This document shows, in pieces, positions 27,684 through 35,666 of a stretch of DNA of 64,000 nt. Origin of the DNA: Paenibacillus baekrokdamisoli (GTDB lineage Bacteria > Bacillota > Bacilli > Paenibacillales > Paenibacillaceae); assembly GCF_003945345.1 (NCBI RefSeq), contig NZ_AP019308.1, positions 5,163,501-5,227,500 of the forward strand, in the 5' to 3' direction. Each line of letters opens with the position of its first letter. Position 1 is the first letter of the stretch. The notes under the pieces were generated by a model that was not told the origin of the DNA, searched no databases, and worked only from the letters and a program-made list of their open reading frames with translations. Made by a program: the position numbers and the translations under genes.

Positions 27684-28583
27684 ATGAATCTAGGAATAGA
27701 ATCGTCCGGTTATTCAACAATTTGCAACTATCAGAAAAATGAATTACTAAGAAAAAGTTTCAATGAATTAGCAATTAAGGTATTTGGTATTGATTTTGAA
27801 GACTGGTACCAACAGGGGTACTGGGATGAGAATTACGTTTGCCACTCAATTGTTAAAGATAAAAAAGTAATTTCTAACGTTTCGATAAGTAAAATGAACT
27901 TGATGATAAGCGGGGAAAACAAAAGTGCAATTCAAATAGGGACTGTCATGACGCACCCCGATTTTAGAGGAAAAGGATTATCAAGGCAATTAATGAATCA
28001 CGTATTAGAAACCTATCAAGATGAGTGTGAAGTTTTTTATTTGTTTGCGAACGACAGCGTTCACCACTTTTATCCTAAATTCGGATTCATTGCGATGTCC
28101 GAATCTCACTTTAGCATGAAAGTTTCTTCCCACTCACTTGTTGATAACGGACTTCGAAAGCTCAATTGTGCCTATAAAAAAGATCAAGAACTTCTTAAAA
28201 GAATCCTTCAATCGCGCTCGCCAATTTCGAATCAATTTGGGATTAGTAATAACCAAGGTATTTTCATGTTCTATGCCCTGAATGTTTTTCCAGACGATAT
28301 TTACTTTTTTGAAGAGTATGACGCTATTATTGTCTATCAGAATGAAGGGGATATTCTTCAATTGTATGATGTAGTGAGTCAACACAAAGTCGATTTTACT
28401 GATTTACTCTCTCATATCAGCAACATTAATACCGAAACGATCCATTTTCATTTCACTCCGGATCGATTTGCAGAAAAAGTGAATTATGAACCAAAGAAAC
28501 AGAGTGACTTACTATTTATCAAGTCAAAGAATGATTGGAACATGAAAACCGCATTCTGTGCTCCTATGTTGTCGCATGCCTAG
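27684..28583 (+). CDS. GNAT family N-acetyltransferase with C-terminal extension
   Basis: 299 residues. The N-terminal ~150 residues form a GNAT domain with the acetyl-CoA loop GTVMTHPDFRGKGLSRQLMNHVL near residue 92 and a following FYPKFGF motif. The remaining ~150 residues contain another region that looks like the C-terminal half found in Eis-like or Firmicute 'GNAT + C-domain' proteins. It is low in G+C relative to the sigma operon. Preceded by GAGGAGG and followed by a perfect terminator. Substrate unknown. Confidence 0.8.
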   Translation: MNLGIESSGYSTICNYQKNELLRKSFNELAIKVFGIDFEDWYQQGYWDENYVCHSIVKDKKVISNVSISKMNLMISGENKSAIQIGTVMTHPDFRGKGLSRQLMNHVLETYQDECEVFYLFANDSVHHFYPKFGFIAMSESHFSMKVSSHSLVDNGLRKLNCAYKKDQELLKRILQSRSPISNQFGISNNQGIFMFYALNVFPDDIYFFEEYDAIIVYQNEGDILQLYDVVSQHKVDFTDLLSHISNINTETIHFHFTPDRFAEKVNYEPKKQSDLLFIKSKNDWNMKTAFCAPMLSHA

Positions 28584-28611
28584 GAATATTAAACGTACGA
28601 CAAAAGGCTAC

Positions 28612-28641
28612 CGAGATCTCGGTAGCCTTTTCAACTAGTCA
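28612..28641. terminator. Perfect palindromic terminator
   Basis: AAAAGGCTACCGAGATC and its exact complement make a 15-bp stem with no loop bases left over, flanked by A and T runs. It can act in both directions. Confidence 0.85.
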
Positions 28642-28975
28642 TAATTCTACAGGAACAGAACAAGAGCAGGAAGTCCTCCAATGAGGGGATCCGGCTCTTC
28701 TTCACGTTGTCAAAAACCATAAGGAGGCTTAATTGGTTCGACCTTCTCCGTATGTGTTTTCACTGACCGCATATTGTCTCCGTGTTGACTTCGGGTACTT
28801 TGGATACATAGCGATGGAACTTAAAGAGCCATGTGCCATGTACGCCCAGCCCTTGTACGACGGGACTTCTCGGCTGTTACTCGGGTCCGGTGCCGATGGG
28901 GGCGTCAGGGTAGGAAATCCAATCGCTCCAGCTGTCGGATTTACCATGAGAATGCTCGGAACTCGTACGATATTG
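28642..28975. other. Gene-free stretch containing repeat copy R4
   Basis: About 330 bp between the GNAT terminator and the glyS stop codon. Apart from copy R4 (28770-28940) no gene is supported. Confidence 0.5.
28770..28940 (-). repeat. Sulfurtransferase-tail repeat (copy R4)
   Basis: On the minus strand it starts 36 bp after the glyS stop. It reads S-D-S-W-S-D-W-I-S-Y-P-D-A-P-I-G-T-G-P-E and a stop: a perfect sulfurtransferase C-terminus with nothing upstream. The other end has TTGTCTCCGTGTTGACTTCG at 28773-28792, a variant of the family's GTTGAC motif. Confidence 0.75.
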
Positions 28976-30373
28976 CTAAACTATTGACCACTTCATCTTT
29001 TCATACAGGAATGTTACTAGTTCGCTGATCTGCATTCGTTGCTGTTCCATCGAATCCCTGAAACGCACCGTGACTTGACCATCCGTTTCCGATTCAAAGT
29101 CATACGTAATACAGAAAGGAGTACCTATTTCATCATGACGGCGGTACCGTTTTCCGATTGATCCTGTATCGTCGTAGTCCATCATGAAATGCTGCGCCAA
29201 ATTGTGGAAAATTGTTTGAGCACCGTCCGACAGTTTTTTAGAAAGGGGAAATACAGCCGCCTTATAAGGTGCTAGTGCGGGATGAAAGTGAAATACGTTA
29301 CGCCGATCTCCTCCCTCTAGCTCTTGTTCCTCATATGCATCAATCAGGAATGCAAGTGTGACACGATCAGCTCCCAGCGAAGGCTCAATACAGTAAGGAA
29401 TGAAACGTTCATTTGAATTCGGGTCTAAATAGGTGAAGTCCTCACCGGAATGCTCCATATGCTGTTTCAAGTCATAGTCCGTTCGATCCGCAATACCCCA
29501 TAATTCTCCCCAGCCAAACGGAAATTTATATTCAATATCGGTTGTCGCATTGCTGTAGTGTGAGAGTTCATCTTCAGAATGATCTCGAAGGCGTATAGAT
29601 TCTTCCTTCATACCAAGGGCGAGGAGCCAGTCGCGGCAATAGTTGCGCCAATACATAAACCACTCCATATCTTCGCCTGGTTTACAGAAAAACTCTAGTT
29701 CCATCTGCTCGAACTCACGGGTTCGGAATGTGAAGTTCCCCGGGGTGATTTCATTTCGAAAGCTTTTTCCTATCTGTCCGATGCCAAAGGGAAGTTTTTT
29801 GCGCATCGTGCGCTGAACATTTTTGAAATTGACGAAAATGCCTTGTGCCGTTTCGGGACGAAGATAAATCTCATTTGCGCTCGAGGCAGTAACACCTTGG
29901 TGTGTTTTAAACATGAGATTAAACTGGCGAATGTCCGTATAATCAAAAGCGCCGCAATCCGGACAAACAATATGATGTTCCGTTATTAAATGCATCATTT
30001 GATCGAACGACAATCCGTCGACAACCAGCTCAATGCCCTTGTCGGCCAGCGCGTTTTCGATGATTTTATCTGCCCGGTGACGGGATTTGCACTGTTTGCA
30101 ATCAACCATAGGGTCATTGAAATTACCGACATGGCCCGAAGCTACCCATGCCTGAGGATTCATCAAAATTGCCGCATCAAGACCGACATTATAAGGTTGC
30201 TGTTGGATGAACATTTTCCACCAAGCTCGTTTCACATTATTTTTGAGCTCTACGCCTAAAGGACCATAATCCCAAGTATTTGCGAGCCCCCCGTATATTT
30301 CCGAACCCCCGAACACAAATCCCCTATGTTTCGCAATTCCAACAATCTGATCCATTGTCACCTTACTCATCAC
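28976..30373 (-). CDS. glyS: Glycyl-tRNA synthetase (alpha2 type)
   Basis: 465 residues: class II synthetase of the single-chain dimeric type. Motif 1 region VFGGSEIYGGLANTWDYGPLG is at residues ~18-40. Motif 2 is in IGKSFRNEITPGNFTFRTREFEQMELEFF near residue 205, and motif 3 in CIEPSLGADRVTLAFL near residue 345. A C-terminal anticodon-binding domain is preceded by a Cys-x2-Cys pair (VDCKQC and VCPDCG segments) that may bind zinc. It charges tRNA-Gly. Expression is controlled by the T-box leader at 30405-30640. Confidence 0.96.
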   Translation of the reverse strand: MMSKVTMDQIVGIAKHRGFVFGGSEIYGGLANTWDYGPLGVELKNNVKRAWWKMFIQQQPYNVGLDAAILMNPQAWVASGHVGNFNDPMVDCKQCKSRHRADKIIENALADKGIELVVDGLSFDQMMHLITEHHIVCPDCGAFDYTDIRQFNLMFKTHQGVTASSANEIYLRPETAQGIFVNFKNVQRTMRKKLPFGIGQIGKSFRNEITPGNFTFRTREFEQMELEFFCKPGEDMEWFMYWRNYCRDWLLALGMKEESIRLRDHSEDELSHYSNATTDIEYKFPFGWGELWGIADRTDYDLKQHMEHSGEDFTYLDPNSNERFIPYCIEPSLGADRVTLAFLIDAYEEQELEGGDRRNVFHFHPALAPYKAAVFPLSKKLSDGAQTIFHNLAQHFMMDYDDTGSIGKRYRRHDEIGTPFCITYDFESETDGQVTVRFRDSMEQQRMQISELVTFLYEKMKWSIV

Positions 30374-30404
30374 TCATCTTCTCCTCTTTGGATATCGATT
30401 CAGC

Positions 30405-30640
30405 AATGTCCGGGAAAGTAAAAAAGCTCTCGTCCCCGAACAAGCAAATAGCCTGTCCGGGGACGAGAGCTTGAGCTCCCGCGGTTCCACCCCAGTTGGC
30501 ATACAATAATGTATGCCCACCTTATTATTATTGGCTCAGGATTGCCTTTTCTATGGCGGTTTGTCTGAGCTCACACTATCCCCAGATCGCTGAATTCAAA
30601 TGATGCCACATACTATTAGTCCGTCATAGCCCTAAGTATT
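30405..30640 (-). promoter_or_regulatory. T-box leader of glyS
   Basis: Read on the minus strand: a stem I region with the AGTA-type bulge and GCGATCTGGGG element, a central stem, then the T-box/antiterminator core GGGTGGAACCGCGGG at ~30479-30496. A strong terminator (AAGCTCTCGTCCCCG / CGGGGACGAGAGCTT, 30423-30472) and a T-run come last. This is a standard tRNA-sensing transcription attenuator. From gene context it should read uncharged tRNA-Gly. GGC near the expected specifier loop fits, but I could not prove the specifier position. Confidence 0.9.
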
Positions 30641-30686
30641 TTTACTATTTATGGTAACAAAAATAAATTCCTGAGTCAATGTAAAA

Positions 30687-30800
30687 CGGGGTATCCCCTG
30701 TGGCTGGTTTAATGCGAACGGAACGCCAACAAAAGGCCAGGTAAAGTGAGGTAGCACCTGGAAGGGTGGATGGGCCGAGGAAGGCTGCAACATTGTTGTT
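30687..30800 (+). repeat. Partial third copy of the candidate structured RNA
   Basis: About 100 bp clearly related to 33084-33200 and 43515-43615. Shared blocks include CCCCTGTGGCTGG, GCGAACGGA-CGCC-ACAAAAGGCCA, and GAGGTAGCACC..GAAGGGTGGATGGGC. It then runs into a GGCTGCAA/TTGCAGCC hairpin (30784-30814). The 5' third of the larger copies is missing. Confidence 0.6.
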
Positions 30801-30858
30801 TGCAGCCTGTTGGCGGTTATTTACAACAAAATGATATGATTCAGGCTTCCTTCGGTCA

Positions 30859-31045
30859 TTATTTTTTGACAACTGCTACCCATAATTCATTTTTGTTTTC
30901 TTCTGGCGGCAAATAACACTCAATGGCGGGCAAATAAGCAAGGTCATAGCCTGAGGCCGGAATCCACTCTGTGTACAAGCGTTTCCATATCTCCCCGATA
31001 CCTTCTGGCCCTCCTTCCGCTTCGAATACTGCAAATGAATGCCAT
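30859..31045 (-). pseudogene. C-terminal remnant of a GyrI-like / AraC effector-binding protein
   Basis: The minus-strand frame ending at 30859 reads HSFAVFEAEGGPEGIGEIWK then RLYTEWIPASGYDLAYLPAI and ends ...LWVAVVKK. The W..LY.EWIP.SGY..A..P.IE.Y pattern is the C-terminal signature of the GyrI-like small-molecule-binding domain. A TGA lies immediately upstream in frame and no start or N-terminal domain exists, so only ~60 residues are left. Confidence 0.75.
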
Positions 31046-31222
31046 CATTCATTGATTACAGAAACAAAAAGAAGGGCATTCTACTAAATAAAAAGTAGAC
31101 TCTTCTTTTTTTGTTGGTTAATAATAAGATCGATACATAATTGGTTAATGAAAAACATAAATCATTAAGGTAATGATATTGAATAAACATAAATTGTAGT
31201 TTAGAATGGAGGTAAGGAAAGG
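31046..31222. other. Short intergenic region with hairpin
   Basis: Contains AAGAAG....CTACT/AGTAG....CTTCTTTTTTT at ~31068-31117, which looks like a terminator, and the A+T-rich promoter region of the 31223 operon. RBS GGAGGTAAGG precedes the next gene. Confidence 0.5.
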
Positions 31223-31990
31223 GTGAATATTATGAGTTTAGCTATTTATGATGCTACCAAAACCCAAATTCAAACGGCGTTCGAACACAAAAATGAACCT
31301 ATCCTCGAAAAAGAAACACATTTCATCTTTGACAAACTACTCACAGTTTTTATTACTATGTCTTCCGATAAAGTGAAGTCTATAAAGATGGATGCTAACG
31401 TTTTGTCCATTATTAAACCTGCATACTTGTTTTCTCCCGAACATCACGCTAACTTATTGAACTGGCTTGCTCGTTTAATCGATATTAAAATGCCTTTATC
31501 TGATCTAGATTTCGGTAAGTTAAAAATTGATTTTGAGCATTGGTACTACGAACTAGGTGGAACAGAAATTCAATTTGAATATCATGATTCCTATTTACTT
31601 ACTCCAGCAGAAGCCGCCGATGCTCTTGGTGTCTCTACTGTAACTATTCACAAATACGCAAAACAAGGTATGGAAATGGTAGAGAACAGTAAACACAAGA
31701 AATATCCTAAATATGTTGTCGAAATCATGAAAAATGCAAACTACTCGTTTTTGATGCGTATCAATTATCAAAATCAAAAAATACGTAATCAAACACCCAA
31801 AGAACGTCTAAAGGAAGTCAACGCAGCAATAACAGAATTTCAAGTACTGTATGGAACAATGCATTGCAAGGATCAGTTTGGGGAATATGATGACAGCATG
31901 GATGATCCAACCGATTATTACCGTTGGAAAGATCTCGAAGAAGAGCAAGCTGAGTTGTTCAAGTTGATTGGGGGCAGAAACTCTCAGTGA
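31223..31990 (+). CDS. Helix-turn-helix protein, probable antitoxin partner of the next gene
   Basis: 255 residues. The C-terminal half contains an excisionase/MerR-like HTH (LLTPAEAADALGVSTVTIHKYAKQGMEMVENSKHKKYPKYVVEIM, residues ~128-175). The N-terminal ~120 residues are helical and unrecognised. Its stop overlaps the next start by four bases (GTGA), so expression is coupled. A DNA-binding first gene with a small second gene of the DUF6516-like type fits a toxin-antitoxin layout, but neither activity is shown. The A+T-rich composition differs from the flanking glyS region and suggests acquisition. Confidence 0.6.
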   Translation: MNIMSLAIYDATKTQIQTAFEHKNEPILEKETHFIFDKLLTVFITMSSDKVKSIKMDANVLSIIKPAYLFSPEHHANLLNWLARLIDIKMPLSDLDFGKLKIDFEHWYYELGGTEIQFEYHDSYLLTPAEAADALGVSTVTIHKYAKQGMEMVENSKHKKYPKYVVEIMKNANYSFLMRINYQNQKIRNQTPKERLKEVNAAITEFQVLYGTMHCKDQFGEYDDSMDDPTDYYRWKDLEEEQAELFKLIGGRNSQ

Positions 31991-32490
31991 CTCAACAAAG
32001 AACCCTTCCCACTCAACTTTTACCAGCTAATTTGGGAAACATTTTTAGAAAATATGAGAAATGGATTGAAGTGTACCAAAATTTTCGCGATAAAAATTCT
32101 GCACACGGCGATTTTTTCAAATCCCCGAAGCGAATTGAAATCATTTTCCCTTTAAAAGAACATCCTGTTCATGGTATTACGGGATTACATGTAATTGAAA
32201 GATACGATGATCATGGTTATGTGAGAGAATATCAGTACATGTGGAAAGTTATTGTACCAAAAATAGGCGTTCAGCTCAATCATATTTCCTCTTGGGGAAA
32301 TGAACCACATAACGCCCCAGGCACAAATCCAAAGTTTATTACAGATACTGAACCTCACCACCATCATCATGTTCCTGGAGATCGTAGCCAAAGAAAAGAA
32401 AATTGGGATGTACATACACTTGAGCAGGCATTTGAATTTATCATCCCTTTTCTTGAATTAGGTGATCCATACCCAGTAAGCAACTCTTAA
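31987..32490 (+). CDS. Putative TumE/DUF6516-like toxin-type protein
   Basis: 167 residues starting at GTG 31987 inside the stop of the upstream gene. The family-like features are a basic start, YVREYQYMWKVIVPKIGV, then a His-rich segment (WGNEPHN followed by TEPHHHHHVPGDR) and EQAFEFIIPFLE at the end. The arrangement resembles TumE-type (DUF6516) proteins, where a WDN.PHH and PHH.H motif is typical. That link is by pattern only. Partner and target are unknown. Confidence 0.5.
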   Translation: MTQQRTLPTQLLPANLGNIFRKYEKWIEVYQNFRDKNSAHGDFFKSPKRIEIIFPLKEHPVHGITGLHVIERYDDHGYVREYQYMWKVIVPKIGVQLNHISSWGNEPHNAPGTNPKFITDTEPHHHHHVPGDRSQRKENWDVHTLEQAFEFIIPFLELGDPYPVSNS

Positions 32491-32547
32491 TGAGATGCTT
32501 TCTTTTTTGCTATTGGTAAAAAATAAACCGTCACCAATTATACTTTT

Positions 32548-32886
32548 GTTGACCTTTCGTTGATTCTGTAATGCTAATAGAATTATTGTTGATTCATTTT
32601 GATCATAAGATATGGTAACCGTGGCAAGTAACTTGTAGAAGATAGCTCTCGCGCTCTTCGTTTTATACATCGTATGGGAGCATGGATCGATCCAACCAGC
32701 TCTGTAAATATTTTCACCGCACCTTGGTTGATTCTGTGTTGATTCCGAACACGCCAAAAACACCACCGAAGAAATTGAGCTTCATGGCGGTGTTTTCGTC
32801 ATTTACATACTGCTATTCACCTTCAGCCTCCACTCTCCCCCCCACCGCCACCACATTTTCCTCATTCGAAATCCAGTCGCTCCAGC
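32548..32886 (-). repeat. Sulfurtransferase-tail repeat (copy R5)
   Basis: Minus-strand order: AGCTGG boundary at 32886, R-S-W-S-D-W-I-S-N-E-E-N-V-V-A-V-G-G and a further eight codons to a stop. Then comes a hairpin (AAAACACCGCC/ggtgGTGTTTT, 32757-32798), and the GTTGAT pair at 32727-32747 (GTTGATTCTGTGTTGATTCC). A second GTTGAC pair lies at 32548-32568. It abuts the candidate structured RNA at 32963. Confidence 0.75.
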
Positions 32887-32962
32887 TTCTTATCCCCCCA
32901 CGAACCCCTATGCTCGAATAGTTCCAAAACAAAAAAGTAGGGGTTCGGAGCAGCGCGGCGGG

Positions 32963-33265
32963 AATGTTTCGGAGGATATGCCAGCGCCCATGTATAACGA
33001 CCTCCCTTGGCTACGCTTGGGAGGACTTAGGGAGCAAGAAGCCCGTGGAGGACGGGTCTGACAAAACAATATGGTTTGAGCCAAGGCTAGTCATACCCCT
33101 GTGGCTGGGTCAAGCCGAACGGATCGCCGACAAAAAGCCAAGTGAAGCAAGGTGGCACCCCAAAGGGTGGATGGGCTGGGTTGTGGACGGAGCTTGTTTG
33201 CAAGTTGTTGAATGGTTGTTGGCAAGCCGCTTGCAAGCCGGTCTACATTGAACTATCGTACCCGT
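32963..33265 (+). ncRNA. Candidate structured RNA, copy 1
   Basis: About 300 bp with high G+C, no sensible coding frame and many short stems. Examples are CCTCCC/GGGAGG, CCCGT/ACGGG, GGCT/AGCC, CACCC/GGGTG and GCTTGCAAGC pairs. It is nearly identical to 43394-43695, and part recurs at 30687. Changes between copies often fall in loops or at stem edges. Orientation is arbitrary; stems work on either strand, though G-U-tolerant pairs such as GGGTC/GGGGC favour the plus strand. It may be a mobile-element-associated RNA. I cannot assign an Rfam family. Confidence 0.5.
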
Positions 33266-33269
33266 TAAC

Positions 33270-33315
33270 AACTAAGGGGCTACCATGTGGTTTACCATGT
33301 GGTAGCCCCTTAGTT
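33270..33315 (-). terminator. Perfect inverted repeat downstream of the GNAT gene (copy 1)
   Basis: AACTAAGGGGCTACCATGTGG and its mirror form a 21-bp stem with a 4-base loop, 14 bp after the GNAT stop. In copy 2 (43709-43733) most of one arm and the loop are deleted. Confidence 0.7.
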
Positions 33316-33328
33316 TCCTGTTATTCAA

Positions 33329-33904
33329 CTAGTTCTTTCTAAGTTTGTAATAATTGTATTTCCTATTTTCAATCTCAATTTCGTTTTGAAATTCAAAACC
33401 ACATTTTTGTATCACTTTATTCGATGGAAGGTTACGTAGCTGAGCGATAGCAATGAGTTCCTCGACATTGGTATTATCAAACAAATACTTAATTAATCCT
33501 TTTGCGGCTTGAGTCGAGTAACCCTTGTTCCTGTGGTCGGTTGAGATGCCATAAAAAATCTCTCTATTTGGCGGTGATACTTTATCTAATATTCCTGTAC
33601 CGCAAACACCGATAAACTCACCAGAATCTTTGGATATTATACCCAATCGCAAACGTAGTTCTCCAATATCTCCATCTTTTAATACAGCATTTAAAAATCG
33701 TTTATTATCTGGTATTTCGTAGTTTTTGATCCAGTCTTCCCTTTGTTCTTTGGATACATTCCAATCCATTAAAAATTCATAAAAGTGAGGTTGCCAGGTA
33801 ATGTTCTGTAGTTCGTCTAGATCCTCAACCTGATACTCCCTCAAAATTATATCTCTACACTCAATTGTAAAGATGTTTTTGCTCATATCTTGTGAATTGC
33901 TCAT
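33329..33904 (-). CDS. GNAT (RimJ/RimL-type) acetyltransferase, copy 1
   Basis: 191 residues. The GNAT_3 fold runs from IILREYQVEDLDELQNITW through the acetyl-CoA loop YGISTDHRNKGYSTQAAKGLIKYLF near residue 125 to IAIAQLRNLPSNKVIQKCGF. AGGAGG lies six bases before the ATG. The protein is identical to that of copy 2. A 19-codon leader ORF with an IFVI motif lies 15 nt upstream, with mutually exclusive stems across it, so drug-inducible translation is likely (inference). The substrate is unknown; an antibiotic or a ribosomal/peptide amine are both possible. The promoter is at 34030-34058. Confidence 0.85.
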   Translation of the reverse strand: MSNSQDMSKNIFTIECRDIILREYQVEDLDELQNITWQPHFYEFLMDWNVSKEQREDWIKNYEIPDNKRFLNAVLKDGDIGELRLRLGIISKDSGEFIGVCGTGILDKVSPPNREIFYGISTDHRNKGYSTQAAKGLIKYLFDNTNVEELIAIAQLRNLPSNKVIQKCGFEFQNEIEIENRKYNYYKLRKN

Positions 33905-33919
33905 TGATATCCTCCTATT

Positions 33920-33979
33920 TTATAGAAGGAATACAAAGCAGTTAATGGGAAGGCATATCACAAAAATGCAGGAAACCAC
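33920..33979 (-). CDS. Leader peptide with IFVI motif upstream of GNAT copy 1
   Basis: GTG start with a GGTGA Shine-Dalgarno match six bases upstream; it encodes MVSCIFVICLPINCFVFLL and stops at TAA, 15 nt before the GNAT start. The IFVI segment is the macrolide-dependent ribosome-stalling motif of ErmC-type leaders (established knowledge). AAGGATACAAAGCA (34014-34027) upstream of the leader can pair with TGCTTTGTATTCCTT at the leader's end. CAAGGAT can instead pair with ATCCTTG at the leader start, giving alternative folds. Translation is not shown directly. Confidence 0.55.
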   Translation of the reverse strand: MVSCIFVICLPINCFVFLL

Positions 33980-34029
33980 AAGGATTCACCACATCATGTG
34001 ATTAAAGACACACTATGCTTTGTATCCTT

Positions 34030-34058
34030 GTAATAGTGAAAATTCATATACATATCAA
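34030..34058 (-). promoter_or_regulatory. Promoter of the leader/GNAT transcript
   Basis: TTGATA (34053-34058) and TATTAC (34030-34035) separated by 17 bp on the minus strand. Transcription would start at about 34023, within or just before the AAGGATACAAAGC element, as in attenuator leaders. The same pair occurs at 44448-44476 in copy 2. Confidence 0.55.
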
Positions 34059-34215
34059 CCATTACAAAGTTACTGGCATAGTGTTAATCCACCTTCCAAA
34101 TATATCCTAACAAATTGTAGCAAAATCTAAGATTATATTCAATGAAAAACAAAGAATCGTTCAACTAATCTACCCGTTGGCGTAAAGGTGTTTCTTCAAA
34201 TATGTTGAAAGTTCC

Positions 34216-34292
34216 TTGTCCGCTTGGATTTCCAGATTTTATAATTATGATATATGAAAGGTTCATTGCCGCCAACCTTTGGTGGCTTTTTT
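34216..34292 (+). promoter_or_regulatory. Promoter followed at once by a terminator-like hairpin (copy 1)
   Basis: TTGTCC, 18 bp, TATAAT (34240-34245), then ~20 bp later GCCGCCAACC/TTTGGTGGC with six Ts (34267-34292). It would give a ~40-nt RNA or attenuate the small ORF behind it. Copy 2 has the same at 44635-44710. Confidence 0.5.
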
Positions 34293-34321
34293 GCACTCAG
34301 TGTTTGAGAGGAGCGATTTAT

Positions 34322-34456
34322 ATGCCCACGGCAACAGCAACTCGCGAACGATTAACTTCCGCCGCGATTACCTTAAATTACCATTTTGTTGACTCCATGT
34401 TGAATGAGTACTTTTGGCTGTTGAGTTGTCGACTTGGGTTGATCGATTCCATATGA
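34322..34456 (+). CDS. Small ORF behind the attenuator (44 aa, copy 1)
   Basis: ATG with GAGAGGAG eight bases upstream; begins MPTATATRERLTSA and passes through VDSM, part of the GTTGAC repeat. The copy-2 version (44740-44844) shares the start MP..TAT.ERLTS and VDSVL, but the sequences diverge and end differently. It could be a leader-type peptide or chance; weak. Confidence 0.25.
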   Translation: MPTATATRERLTSAAITLNYHFVDSMLNEYFWLLSCRLGLIDSI

Positions 34457-34725
34457 CAGCCCGCACACAAAGGCCGGCAACTGCTTCAAGCGCGGTAACT
34501 GCATACATGGCAACGAGCAGATGCTCGATTCGAAGCCTCATGAAAGTCTTTTCATTGGGTCAGCGTTGACTCCTTGTTGACTTTGGAACCTCTGAGCCCA
34601 ACGAAAAGAAGTACATCGCCACATAAGCGATGTACCCCGAGTCACATACTATATGTCCGCTTAAGCCTTCTCTTCGTCCCCCACCGCAACCAGATTCCCG
34701 CTATCAGAACTCCAATCGCTCCAGC
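34388..34725 (-). repeat. Sulfurtransferase-tail repeat (copy R6)
   Basis: Minus-strand order: boundary at 34725, 254 bp after the DUF4328 gene. Then D-R-W-S-D-W-S-S-D-S-G-N-L-V-A-V-G-D-E-E-K-A and a stop, an AGTACATCGC/GCGATGTAC hairpin (34611-34635), and GTTGACTCCTTGTTGACTTT at 34565-34584. A second GTTGAC pair lies at 34388-34408. Confidence 0.75.
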
Positions 34726-34978
34726 GGTCGTATGTCCCATGCCCTTTCGATCTCAGCAACATTCGAGTCTCTACTCAGTATCAAAATAATTGATGATTCC
34801 TTTGGTCAGAGTTATTCTTTACGATCAGGCATCAGGTCCATCATGCCGCTCGTATGACAGTGTGGACATGTAACATAGCGAGCATTGCGCTATCGAAACA
34901 TGTGACGACATTGTCGGACTTCCAACTGGATGTTCGTTTCCAAAGACTCACGCCCTGACTACTGCACCTGTAAAGACT
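34457..34978. other. Gene-free stretch around repeat copy R6
   Basis: Besides copy R6 this holds ~250 bp (34726-34978) downstream of the DUF4328 gene with no recognisable gene or strong hairpin. Confidence 0.4.
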
Positions 34979-35641
34979 CTATCCTAGGAAAATGGGTGCT
35001 GCCTCTGAATTGCTGGGCTCCTCGAACATCGTATCCATAACCTTAACATTGGAACCATCAGCATCTCTCATATGTGTGCTGCTTAAGCCTTTAAAGACCA
35101 GTATGCAGAGGGTTAAGAAGATGACGTATAAGATCAACGAAATAAAGCTTGATGCGAACAGTAGGGCTCCAGAGACTTCGTCGGCACGCGCCACTACTCG
35201 GTTTAAGATATTAGTGGCAATCATAAAAATAAGCAGGGGAATGGATAGGCCTTGAATCCATTGGCCAGTCTTCCGAAGAGCAGCTGTCCGCTGATAATGG
35301 CTGCCGATCAGTTGGTAGGTAGAGGGAAGGCCGTAGAAGCTATAGAACGGAATCATCATGCAAGCAAGGGCTGACCCGGGTGTACGCGGGTATTGAAGGT
35401 ACAGCCGATTTAGGTCCATATGTACTCTATAAACCCAAATTAAGTAAATAGTCATAATGATATAATAAAGTACAACCGAAACAATATCGACGAAACCATA
35501 AATAGAATAGAAATATTTGATGAATAAATCCGCGTCAATCATGTATACCGAAGAGCAGATGAGATCGACGGCTGCCATCGCCACAAGCGCGTATAGCAAA
35601 AATTTAAGTACAAACGAGATGAGTTCAGATTTCAATTTCAA
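34979..35641 (-). CDS. DUF4328 domain membrane protein
   Basis: 220 residues with about four to five membrane helices. The DUF4328 core is clear: LIWVYRVHMDLNRLYLQYPRTPGSALACMMIPFYSFYGLPS around residues 68-110. Function unknown. It lies 25 bp after the S16-protease-like gene on the same strand, so the two form a likely operon. Confidence 0.85.
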   Translation of the reverse strand: MKLKSELISFVLKFLLYALVAMAAVDLICSSVYMIDADLFIKYFYSIYGFVDIVSVVLYYIIMTIYLIWVYRVHMDLNRLYLQYPRTPGSALACMMIPFYSFYGLPSTYQLIGSHYQRTAALRKTGQWIQGLSIPLLIFMIATNILNRVVARADEVSGALLFASSFISLILYVIFLTLCILVFKGLSSTHMRDADGSNVKVMDTMFEEPSNSEAAPIFLG

Positions 35642-35666
35642 CGTATCTTCACGCTCCGATTCAGAG

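Noticed and set aside
32963..33265. Group II intron or a short protein gene in the candidate RNA
   Set aside because: No domain V-like GAGC...GUUC hairpin and no reverse transcriptase. The open frames across it are short, low-complexity and not maintained between copies.
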